From Diphasiastrum complanatum (lineage: Eukaryota; Streptophyta; Lycopodiopsida; Lycopodiales; Lycopodiaceae): a DNA stretch of 64,000 bases. The notes beneath the pieces are model-generated. The model saw only the letters and a program-made list of their open reading frames with translations. It was not told the DNA's origin and did not search any database. Numbering within the stretch: the stretch's first letter is position 1; every line of letters begins with the position of its first letter. Of the stretch, positions 38,394 to 47,719 are shown piece after piece. Made by a program: the position numbers and the translations under genes. Location of the stretch: positions 4,056,299 through 4,120,298 of the forward strand of contig CM055109.1 in assembly GCA_029204225.1 (NCBI GenBank). Reading direction: 5' to 3'.

Positions 38394-39880
38394 GATTGGT
38401 TGGGAATCAAAATGTGAAAGACAATGCTACTATAGGCAAGTGTTTGGGCTCTGTGTTCACAACAAAATCAACTGAGTCATTAATGACCAATAATCGAAAT
38501 AGTCGTGTTAAGATAGAAATTGTTGATGCATTAATGATTGAAGTACAAAAAATACTTGGCAATACCATAATTCTAGGACCATGTGATTTTACAGATATAA
38601 GCAGAGATGCTTATGGCACCATATTTAAGATTATCAAATAGGCTTTGATGCTAGTTAGCATTAAGAAATTTTCTATTCCACGACCATTTCAAATAAAATG
38701 GGAGCATGATTAATTGAATAGAGGAATTCAAAAGATTATAGGTGTTCCATTTCATATCGATGAAGGATATCAATCAAAGGACAAAAAATCCATGTATTAC
38801 AATCAGTGAAATAACTTGTTTGTAGATATGAATACGTTATTAAGATTTATTATACATTTCTATAGTATTTCCATGGAAAAGGTAGACAATAAGATAGTCT
38901 TGGTACTGAAGTTGGATGAATCGAAACTTATTAAAGGACAAAAAATGGAGAGAGTGAGTATAACACTTATGAATGGAGCTCTTCAAAAGACAAATGATTA
39001 AGGAGATTTTAACTTCAGTGTTTAGTCCGAGAATGACATATGGTAGTTGGTAGCCTTTGAAGTATGATATTTTAAAAACTAAAAGATAAAGTTTGTTACT
39101 TGGATTTGATATTGTTATCAATTGACTAGTTTTTTGTCTATTCATTTTTTAGGTTTTAAAGGAAGATCATGGCATTTGGTCATGGGTGTTAAGCAAAACA
39201 ACATATCCCAGAATCATCAAAGAGCATATGGATGGAAAACTTTTCAATGTACATGGAATAGGAGACTTTGAGTTAGAGAGGCATTTGGCTGGTGAATTGA
39301 CAAGCTTAAAATGTATGTTCAATGTTTCCCATGGACCAACCTCCAATAATCCATGTTTATATTCTATGAAATCATCAAATGACATGACCAAGAATACAAG
39401 AATAACAAGAGACATAGAGATTGGAAACCTGTTCTTCCAATTCCTCTACAAAACGTACATATTTGCACTCTCCATGTTGAGATTAGAATAATTGAAAATC
39501 TTGTGTATTGTCACATATTATACACAAAGCTAGAATCATCTTCCAAGGAGGCTATTTCTAGATTAGAAGATGTTCAGTCTAAAGCAGGTCTCCATGAAGG
39601 ACATGTTAAAATACAAAAGGACCTTAAGCTTTTGAGAGAAAAAAGAAATGTACCTTGCAAGCCGAGCATTGGAGGAGTAAAGGTACGAAGATTTTTATGT
39701 AACCATTCAGGAAAGCCATCTAAGAAGCGTTACTATGTTTGGAGAGACATCATAGCTGCTACTCAGGACTTTGTTCAGGAAGGAGCAACAAGGGTAATGA
39801 AAGTTGAAGTATGGAAAAAAATTAGATGATATGGTTAAAATATTACGAAAGGAAAGATTTTCAAACAATGACTTGCGACT
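38394..39880 (+). pseudogene. Family U, copy 2, N-terminal half
   Basis: A TTTTTTTTACAG acceptor precedes a frame containing NRNSRVKIEIVDALMIEVQK, then after stops KIVLVLKLDESKLIKGQKME and RVSITLMNGALQ. Further on come FSV.SENDIW and LVAFEV, an intron-like gap, then GIWSWVLSKTTYPRIIKEH, MFNVSHGPTSNNPCLYSMKS, PVLPIPLQNVHICTLHVEIR, GLHEGHVKIQKDL, YYVWRDIIAATQDFVQEGA, and VEVWKK. The part from about 39240 on aligns with copy 1. Several stops and frame changes. Asp in LKLDES and the Cys-rich MFNVSHG..CLY block could be catalytic or zinc-binding, but I cannot name the family. Confidence 0.6.
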
Positions 39881-39889
39881 GCTCCAAAA

Positions 39890-40072
39890 AAGTTGTGTGA
39901 GTTTGTAGATGCAATTAATAAACCTTGAACCCCTGATAGAGAGAAAAGACCTACAAGTAGACTAATAGACTACCCTACGGCCAATGACAGTTGGTCACAG
40001 CTATCAACATTAATGTACCTCGTAAATAGTAACAATGAAGTTTATGATTGATTTTTAACACTCTCCCTCAAT
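39890..40072 (-). mobile_element. Copia H 3' LTR remnant and polypurine tract
   Basis: The reverse complement of 40061-40072 is a purine tract (ATTGAGGGAGAG) and is followed by TGTTAAAAATCAATC, a typical Copia PPT/LTR start. Only about 170 bp of U3 remain before family U sequence; the left end is approximate. Confidence 0.6.
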
Positions 40073-40095
40073 GATAGAATTACATTCTTCTATTC

Positions 40096-40725
40096 CTAAT
40101 AGAGTACGAAACCTCTCAAATTTACATCTCCTAATGACTTAGTAAAAATATCTGCCATTTGATCTTCATATTTACAAAAAACAAGATCAATGGCTCCATC
40201 AAGAATTTTCTCTCGAAGAAAATGGTAGTGTATTGCGATGTGCTTGGTTCGAGCATGTAAAACTAGACTTTTGGCAAGGTGAATGCAACTTTGATTATCG
40301 CAAGATATAGTAGTCACATCCATCTGTGGTTGACCTAAATCCGCAAGCAATCTTCATAACCATACCGCTTCTTGTGTAGCATTGCTGAGTGTTCGATATT
40401 CAGCTTCTGTCGATAATAAGGCTACTGTAGGTTGCTTTTTGCTGCTCCATGAAATTGCAGCTATACCATAACTGAATGTATGACCACTGGTAGATCTTTT
40501 GTCATCAATATTACCTGCCCAATCGACATCTGTATAACCTACCAACATTGGCGCTTCAGGCTGATCATACTTCAAACCAAAATTCAATGTCCCTCGAATG
40601 TATGTGAGAATACATTTAGCAGACTTCCAGTGTGCTTGACTAGGATCTTGCATAAATTGACTAACAACACCAACAACATAAAAAACATCAGGTCGTGTGT
40701 GTGTCAAATAAATCAAACTACCCAC
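40096..40725 (-). pseudogene. Copia H RNase H
   Basis: Minus strand: GSLIYLTHTRPDVFYVVGVV, GYTDVDWAGNIDDKRSTSG, ISWSSKKQPTVALLSTEAEY, then after a break at 40351 CDNQSCIHLAKSLVLHARTK and HIAIHYHFLREKI, MADIFTKSLGD. The catalytic Asp/Glu pattern of Copia RNase H is recognisable. One stop and a frameshift at the C-terminus inactivate it. Confidence 0.85.
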
Positions 40726-41600
40726 CAGCTATCTATACAAATAAGCATCCACTTTTTCAGATTCATCATATGCTTCATGTTGAAATCCATAGGTGTTCTC
40801 AAAGGCTTACAATCCTGCATAATAAACTTACAAAACAAATCTCGTGCATATTTGCTTTGTGTAAGAAAGACCATGTCTTCCTTTTGCCATACTTCAATGC
40901 CAAGACAATAGTGCGTCAATCTTAGATCACTCATGTCAAAAGCATTGGAAAGATCTGATTTTATTTCATCAATTAAGCTCTCATTACTTCCCGTAATAAT
41001 CAAATCATCCACATACAACACAATGGACACTGTATCTAAATATTGACTTTGATGTAAAGATTAGGATCAGCATCACTCTTTACCATTCCCCTTCACTTGA
41101 AGTATTCATCAATGCAAGAGTACCATGCCCGTGGTGCTTGCTTCAATCCATAAATGGCTTTGTTGAGCTTACAAACGAGATGCTCTATCCCTAGCTCAAC
41201 AAGTCCTTGAGGTTGTACTAAGTACACCTCTTCATCTAGCATTCCATTAAGAAAAGCAGATTTAACGTCCATTTGCTGGATCTTCCAACCATAGAAAGCA
41301 AAAATAGCAATGATAGAACGTATAGTTTCCATCTTAGCTACGGGCGCGAAGGTTTCCTCAAAATCAATACCTTCATACTGTCCAAATCCTCTTGCAACCA
41401 ATCGTGCTTTGTACTTGTTGAGTTGCCCATCAGCTCCATATTTGATCTTGTATATCCATTTACAAGTGATAGGTATCTTACCATCAGGTAGCTCAACCAA
41501 GTTCCACGTCCTATTTTTCGATAGCTTCACGCCACTCCTTGTGCTCCTTTGCTTTATCAAAAGTTTTTGGTTCTTGAGCCTTGAGCACAGAATCCATTAG
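40713..41600 (-). pseudogene. Copia H reverse transcriptase
   Basis: From 41560 leftwards: NRTWNLVELPDGKIPITCKW, YKARLVARGFGQYEGIDFEE, VKSAFLNGMLDEEVYLVQPQ, KAIYGLKQAPRAWYS, a frame break near 41093-41030, then MSIVLYVDDLIITGSNESL (YVDD) and YCLGIEVWQKEDMVFLTQSK. Canonical Copia RT interrupted by frameshifts. Confidence 0.88.
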
Positions 41601-43110
41601 AGCTAGATTCATCTCTAATCTTGTAGGAGGTTTTTGATTTCTACTTGATCTTCTAAGCTCTCCCTGCTCACTTGATTCGGGAGTATCTCCCTTATTAGCA
41701 TCACTTGTTACTGACAAGTACCACTTAGGCACTCTCCTAGAAATCTCATTATTAACCCTGTCTTTTTCCATTGGCTCTTCCATATCGACACCAACTTCTT
41801 CCTTCACTTGCACTATAGCTTTATCGTCAAAGGGATCAATTGTCAATTTTATTTGGTCATTTTGACCCATCTCATCAAAAGTAGCATCTCTGGAAATCAC
41901 GATCTTTTGTGCATATGTGTCATACATCCTGTATGCCTTGGCTCTTTCATCATATCCAAGGAAAATACACTTAACAGCCTTTGCATCCAGCTTCTTTTGT
42001 TTTTCATAAGGCACATGAGTGTAAGCATCACAACCAATTCCTCATAAATGAGAAATATTAGGTTTCTCTCCAGTAAAAGCTTCGTAAGGTGTCTTACCCT
42101 CCACGGACTTCATAGGACACCGATTCAAGATATGAGTAGCTGTGTTGCATGCTTTTCTCCAAAAAGTATTTGGCAAACCCTTGCTCTTAAGCATTGCCCT
42201 AGCCATCTCCACAATGGATCTGTTTATTCAAACTACAACTTCGTCCTGTTGTGGTGAATAGGGTGCAGTGGTTTGTCTCTTGATCCCCTGATCCTTGCAA
42301 AAATTCATAAACTCTGTTGAAAAATACTCGCCGCCACCATATGATCTGAGGGTCTTAATATAGCAACCTATTTGTTTTTCATCTAGAGCCTTGAACTCTC
42401 TAAACTTGACAAAAGCATCAGATTTCGTGCTTATGAAATAAATCCAGATATGTCTACTATAGTCATCAATGAATGTGATGAAATAGTAACAACCACTAAT
42501 GGACCTAGTTTGTATTGGTCCACACAGATCACTATGAACAAGATCAAGAATGCCATTGGCTCTTCTTGCTTCATCTTTGGGAAATCTCTCTCTATGATGT
42601 TTTTCCAATATGCAACCCTCACAAATTTTTCCTTCAAAAGAGATATCAGGCAATCCAACAACTAGATTACCTCTTTTAAGGATTTGCAAGCATTGAGCAC
42701 TAATATGACCAAACCTTTGATGCCAAAGATCACTTCGACTATCAATAGTGCTTACCATAGCTTGAGTAAAAGATCTCACATTCAATTTGTAGAGTCGATT
42801 CTCGTTGACTCTAGCTCCTGTAGCAATCACTTTGTAGTGATTCTTGATGTCTTTGACAAGACATTTGTCACTGTCAAACTCAACCTTGAGTTGTTGATCA
42901 GCCATCATCCCAACAAATAGTAGATTGTTAGCTAAGCCGAGTACATATTGCACATTGCTTATCGGCTTTATCTTCCCGTTGGCTAACTTCACTGGTACCA
43001 CTCCAACTCCTTTAACAGATAGCAATTTGCCATCAGCTTGTCCAACTTCATCACCATTGTCAGTTTCCTTGAGTTTGGAAAACCACTATGTAGTGGGTTT
43101 CTTTCCTTCC
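41511..43110 (-). pseudogene. Copia H integrase and pre-integrase region
   Basis: From 43025: KGVGVVPVKLANGKIKPISN, LWHQRFGHISAQC and CEGCILEKHHRERFP (zinc region), LVHSDLCGPIQT, TLRSYGGGEYFS (Asp of SDNGGE replaced by Tyr), PYSPQQDEVVV (catalytic Glu block altered: NGVAER-type motif degraded). After a gap, MPYEKQKKLDAKAVKCIFLG and the long acidic linker to RT continue at 42014-41511. The protease and gag lie beyond the 5' break near 43110 and are missing. Confidence 0.85.
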
Positions 43111-43115
43111 AAGAT

Positions 43116-43737
43116 CTAGTCAATCTAGCCTCAAAGAGACGAAGAACTCTAACATCCATTAACCCTACGATCCATTAACACTACACATCCACAACAAATA
43201 TAGCTTACCCTTTCTCTCTCATAAAAAGTATAATAACACTTAATCCCAATAACATTCAGGTCCAAGAATTAGCAAAAACCAAAGAAAGCATGAGAGATGG
43301 AAGGTGAAAGAAAAAAAGCAAGGACATTCATCAATCCATTTCTGAAGTGAACCAATCTGCTTTATTGAAATGAGAAAATGAACATCTGTAGGAACTCAAG
43401 TTGGTCCCTTCTTATAGTAGAGAGGAGGACCTTGGCTCTGAATCCTATTGGTCCATTTCTACCTCCCTAATTACTCAAATTAAAAAAAGTGTGGGAACCA
43501 TCAAAATTGGAGAGAAACCCAACTTTGTTCACTAACTTGACATTTAGGCCCCGCAATATTAAAAGTCCCGCAAAAAGGCCTAAAGTCCTTTTATTGACTT
43601 TTAACTAATCAATCAAATAACTATGTGATCATTGGGTTGGACTTACACACACAGGGTGCCAAATCCCTCTCACTTATTAACTAGGATTAGGGTTGCCTTG
43701 GGATCCGCAAACCCTCCAACAATATCCTCCACCCAAA
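43116..43737 (-). mobile_element. LTR-like sequence, probably Copia
   Basis: Minus-strand TATA-like TTATAG block near 43417 with ATTGG (inverted CCAAT) about 30 bp away at 43449, the same arrangement as LTR M (22580, 22599). No PBS, TG/CA ends or ORF were found, so assignment is tentative. Confidence 0.35.
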
Positions 43738-44222
43738 CTGGTGGCAGTCCCACGACACCAGCAATATGCAGTTATTGAAAACTTTTATTGAAAACTTTCC
43801 ATAAAGTCGAGGCGGGCAGTATTAAAATCCAAGTTGTGTGGTAGAAAGCAATGATGGGCTTCGAAAATCCACTTTGAGGTTGTCCATGATGTAAAGCGTG
43901 ATTCCAGGAGCCTCCCATCATTGCTGCACGAAAGTATAAACGAGCAACCGGCAGCTGATCTTTGATTTGCTCTGAGGCCATCGGCTTATTTGGATCGAAT
44001 GGCAGAGGAGGGAGACAATCGTCCCATATGGTTGCCACTGACACCAACAAAGTTAGATCTTTCGCAAATAGTGCCAATTGTCGCACCATTGGATTTGGAG
44101 AGTGGATATACTCTTGTATGCTTGCAAAGCCCAGTAGAAGTCCACTAATATGGTCCACCTGTAGGGCTGATGGATGATTGGCCAATTAGGCGTATGGATT
44201 GTGATTTTGTCCATAGCCAATC
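43738..44222 (-). pseudogene. Unidentified 138-codon ORF joined to Gypsy RT
   Basis: Minus-strand ORF 44185-43772 includes LLLGFASIQEYIHSPNPMVR, LFAKDLTLLVSVATIWDDCL, KDQLPVARLYFRAAMMGGSW and FYHTTWILILPASTLWKVF. It is open for over 400 bp but resembles no Gypsy or Copia domain. It begins precisely where the Gypsy RT similarity stops (after APEDK). A 13-bp direct repeat (TATTGAAAACTTT) ends the region at about 43772-43797. Confidence 0.4.
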
Positions 44223-44790
44223 CCAAACTTATCCTCAGGAGCTATGGCTATTTGGTTATAGCCTGTGAAACAGTCCATAAAAGTATACATCTGCTTCCCA
44301 GCTAATTGATCAAACATTTGGTCGATGAAGGTTAAAGGGTAGTAGTCTTTTACAGTACTCCTGTTAAGGGCTTTAAAGTCCACACAAACTCTAATTTGCC
44401 CATTCTTTTTAGCTTTGAGTACAATTGCCGAGCACCATTCAGTATTGGTGATAGGGAATATAAGGCCAGCGTCCCTCATTTTCTGAATTTCCTCAGCTAC
44501 AGGTGCCATGAGATGTTGAGCTAATCTCCTTTGTCGTTCCCTGATAGGCTTTACATCATGTTTCAACGGGATTTGATGAACTGCTAGTGCTGGTGGTATA
44601 CCTTTAAAGTCATCACAATTCCAAGCAAATACACCCTTTGCACCTACCAAGAAATTTGATATCAACTTTTTGGGCTCCTTATCTAGGTGAGCACTGACTA
44701 ATAGCACTTTATTTTCATTATGAGCATCACACATGATCTTATCCGCATCGGTGTCTCTAACACATACTAGAGGCTCACGACCCTCGTACT
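44223..44790 (-). pseudogene. Ty3/Gypsy reverse transcriptase fragment
   Basis: Minus strand: GVFAWNCDDFKGIPP, then VHQIPLKHDVKPIRERQRRL, IQKMRDAGLIFPITNTEWCS, VVLKAKKNGQIRVCVDFKAL-like block, NRSTVKDYYPLTFIDQMFDQ, and FMDCFTGYNQIAIAPEDK. This is the N-terminal half of a Gypsy RT (fingers and first palm Asp in MDCFTGYNQI). It stops before the YVDD-equivalent motif, where an unrelated ORF is joined. Confidence 0.85.
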
Positions 44791-44799
44791 ATTCAATTA

Positions 44800-44965
44800 G
44801 TAGCAATGCTGCTGGTCAAGATGACAAGCATATGACTGCTCCTTGCATATGCTACACAACACAATCTAGAAATTCACCAGATTAATGTAAAGACAGCCTT
44901 TCGCCATGGAGATCTAGAGGAAGAAATCTTCATGAAGTAGCCTGAAGGATTTGAAGACCTCGACA
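44800..44965 (+). pseudogene. Copia RT scrap
   Basis: AYATQHNLEIHQINVKTAFR, then GDLEEEIFMK, a stop, PEGFEDLD: a ~45-residue piece of the Copia RT block normally reading VDVKTAFLNG.LEEEIYM.QPEGF. It is directly followed by the histone-like fragment. Confidence 0.75.
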
Positions 44966-44973
44966 ATATACAG

Positions 44974-45169
44974 AGATCCATCAGACAAGTTACAAGAAGT
45001 CTATCTGCAAATGTGAGATGGACTGCAATGGCAATTGAGGCGTTGCACACAGCATATGAGGACTTTCAAGTAATTTTTTTTTCAGATACTGTTGTTGCAG
45101 CTGTCCATGCCATTAGGGTGACCATCATGCCCAAGGATTTCAATATTGTATTTAGCCTAAGGGACACAT
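44974..45169 (+). pseudogene. Histone H3 fold fragment, CENH3-like
   Basis: The frame reads RSIRQVTRSLSANV, RWTAMAIEALHTAYEDFQ, VIFFSDTVVAAVHAIRV, TIMPKDFNIVFSLRD. This follows the H3 core from the alpha-N/alpha-1 region to the C-terminus. RVTIMPKD is canonical H3. RWTA instead of RFQSS before alpha-2, and FSD rather than FED, are features of centromeric H3 variants in plants. Residues needed for the fold are changed (VVAAVHAIR for LCAIHAKR), and the N-terminal tail and loop region are absent, so it is a pseudogene. CAG at 44971-44973 just before the block resembles a splice acceptor. It is joined to a Copia RT scrap on the left. Confidence 0.65.
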
Positions 45170-45174
45170 ATCAC

Positions 45175-45892
45175 AAGTTTGTAAAGTACTTCAGACCAGC
45201 TCCTTCATCTCCTACAAAACAAGATTCAGAGAAAAAAAACAAAAGCAATGTCAACCTTCCCAGCTTGTTTTCCGAGTATAGAGCGGGATTGTTTCAAAGA
45301 AGAGGAGGTCTCATGACCCTCCAAATAAAGCGAGGGACTTTTCCAAGCCATATCCTTTGCATGAGTTCTAACTGTACCCAAATCTCCTCCCAAGTCTCTT
45401 TCTTCTCCTCCTAGAACAATCTCCATCTCCTCCTCATAGAATTCAATCTCCATCTTCTCCTCCTAGAACTCAATCTCCTTTTTCTCCTCCTCTTTCAAAA
45501 TATGGGTCTCCTCCTATCCTCACAAATATTAGTTCCCCCCTCCTATTTCAGTAACAGATTCAGATGATTTTGTAAATGTAAATGTCAAATCAATTATGAA
45601 TGACAATTCTTTTACTGGTTTATCAATGTTACTTCCTTCACCCCCTGCACTTGCATTTGTAAATACTCCTTAGTATGTACAGTATGACCAATTGTTAAAT
45701 ACTTATCTTCGTGCTTTAGGTCCTCTCTACAGTTTTAGGATGCTAAAGACCAATGTTGGTATTCCCCTATCTAAATTAGATACAAGTGAATTAGAAAGTA
45801 GGGATAAAGCTAGGGGACAATGTAGGAGAGGGGGGGGGGGGGGGGGGCAATTTAAAACTGGATGGAGTTTTTCCAGACCCCATTGTTTATAG
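45175..45892 (+). pseudogene. Ser/Pro-rich ORF remnant, unidentified
   Basis: The histone frame continues as KFVKYFRPAPSSPTKQDSEK to 45414. Next comes a tandem repeat of about 33 bp (45405-45500) coding SPPRTQSPS-type units, then a 1-stop frame with VTDSDDFVNVNVKSIMN, YVQYDQLLNTYLRALGPLYS and TSELESRDKARGQCRR before the G-run at 45830. No domain is recognised. It may be one relic gene with the Ser/Pro repeats or several joined scraps. Confidence 0.35.
45830..45847 (+). repeat. Run of 18 G
   Basis: A mononucleotide G tract. Its length in reads is likely unreliable, and it encodes a false poly-Gly stretch. Confidence 0.9.
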
Positions 45893-46795
45893 ATGTAGTT
45901 TTGTTTCCTCTTCAATTCATGGCTGCTTTTGATTTCCCTGACTTCAAAAGTCTGCACGATGATATGCTACAATACGTCCAACTGGGGACTCCAATTCTCG
46001 TTCTCCCATACATAACAAAGTAAGTGTATTTCTAGCAGATTTTATAAAGTAGAATATTTTATATGAATATTTATTCAAATAAATTGATGGTTTTATGATT
46101 GTAGTGATCATTGGAGCCTGTATGTGCTGTCCTTGGTCCAATTTCTTTAAAGATGAACTCTATTACACACTCCCACAAAATTGCCAAGAGCCATATACTA
46201 AAAATACTGGAACTCTTTCTAGTACCACATGCAATAGCTTATTCGAAGTTGAAAATGGTTGATGCAGAGGTAAAAAATTTTCAATATCGGTTCGACGTGC
46301 CCTTGTAGTTATTGCTTGGTTTCTTTTCATATCGTGCGTGCTGATCTGCTATTCAAACAATATTTTTTGAATATCGGTTCAAAGCGCATTTGTTTCCTTT
46401 GTGGAATTTATTATAAGCTCCTATGCGTTGATCTGATATTACATAATGTTCAAATCTTGTTATTAATTTTTGTTTTATTGAATACTGTAGTCCTCTCAAT
46501 AGGTTGATTCAGTGAGCTGTGGTTGGTGTACGATATGCAATGCCAAATTCTTTTTCAATTGGCTTGCACAACAAGATGGACTTTCCAATCTGGATGTTAG
46601 CAGATTCCAAAGAGTCCTCGGATGCCAAGCCAAGCCGAAGACACAGAATACCTCTCACCCATGACCGAGGAGGTCTCAGAAGGAGGAGAGCAGAAAAAGC
46701 TGAGAACCGAGCATGAGAGCCGCAAAATTACTAGCTAGGATGACAGTGAAATATCTATGTGAGCCTACATGGTGTATCCCAGAGAAGGAGCGACC
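45893..46795. other. Unassigned; may include 3' internal region of a Gypsy element
   Basis: Short ORFs at 46111 and 46519 have no recognisable motifs. A purine-rich AGAGAAGGAGCGACCA (46780-46795) directly before the Gypsy LTR could be a polypurine tract, which would mean that this stretch belongs to a related element and that the LTR is shared or solo-like. Confidence 0.35.
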
Positions 46796-47701
46796 ATGTA
46801 GGAGCTAGTCATATTTCCTAGGCTTTGTAAATAAATGTAGACCCCCCTTAAATTAGTTAGAGTGAGCCACCTTTTGATGGTGACCTTTAGTGGAAGGGAA
46901 AATTCCACATGTAATTTCTAATTTGATGGAATTGCCACTTGGGATCCACATGGGCAGCCTTCTTGCTTATTTAAGGGCTCCCCTCTCTTGTGAGGGAGCT
47001 TTGAATGTATTGTCAAGTTCTCTTGAGAAAATAAAGAGGATCCTCCATGAGTTCTTGATAATTGCTAAGCTCCCCGTTCGTGGCAATGTTCTTGAGTGAA
47101 GTTTCTATGAGCATGCTTGATTTCCTTGTATTGTGGATTAACTAGGATCTTGTTTTCTTGTTTCTTACTTAGTTGTGGATTAGAATTCATTTCTTGTTTG
47201 TGGAATAAGGTAGGAATCAGCATGCAAGTAAACTAAATAGGCTGGTTTGTGGTGTAGATCTTGCATACTTTCTTACATTCCAGTTCTTGATTGTTCTTGG
47301 GAAATCTAAGCATCAAGAAATGAGTGTTTCTTGATTCTTGGACTGTTATATGCTGTTAGTAATCTAGTTTTTTGTTTCTTGTTTCTTGTTTGAGTAGTTA
47401 ATCTTGTTCTCGATTGTTTTCTGATTTAGTAGATAGTGGTAGGATTGCTCCCTGTTCCAGAACGTTGATCTTCTTGAGCTAAGACTAGTTACATGGCTAG
47501 ATAATGCATGTAGCTGAGTATCAGATCCATGACTCTCACTGACAGGCTGGGAAATACACGCTGCAACCTGAGTAACACTTCTATCTAGTAACTGTTCTAA
47601 TAAAGAAGAAGATCCGTAAGAACCATAACTATAGAAGAAAGAACGAAGAAGTAAAGAAACCGAAAGAACCGTGCTCACAAATAGAGTGGAATCTGTGAAC
47701 A
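46796..47701 (+). mobile_element. Ty3/Gypsy L 5' LTR (about 906 bp)
   Basis: TGTAGGAGCTAGTCATATTT ... ATCTGTGAACA has TG...CA ends. A TATA-like TTATTTAAG (46967-46975) is followed by AATAAA (47030-47035), the expected promoter and poly(A) order. Two bases after the LTR comes a Gypsy-type PBS. The left end is chosen from TG and the preceding purines; no second LTR copy is available to confirm. Confidence 0.6.
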
Positions 47702-47703
47702 TT

Positions 47704-47719
47704 TGGCACCATTTCCTAG
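47704..47719 (+). promoter_or_regulatory. Gypsy-type primer binding site
   Basis: TGGCACCATTTCCTAG resembles the TGGCGCCGTTGCCGGG PBS typical of plant Tat/Athila Gypsy elements at 11 of 16 positions and sits two bases after the LTR. Confidence 0.5.

Noticed and set aside
45830-45847. Poly-glycine protein segment
   Set aside because: It is an 18-G homopolymer, probably length-variable, not a coding repeat.
46519-46716. 65-codon basic ORF before the Gypsy LTR
   Set aside because: No homology can be recognised; it may be the end of a related element's internal region, but nothing supports a gene.
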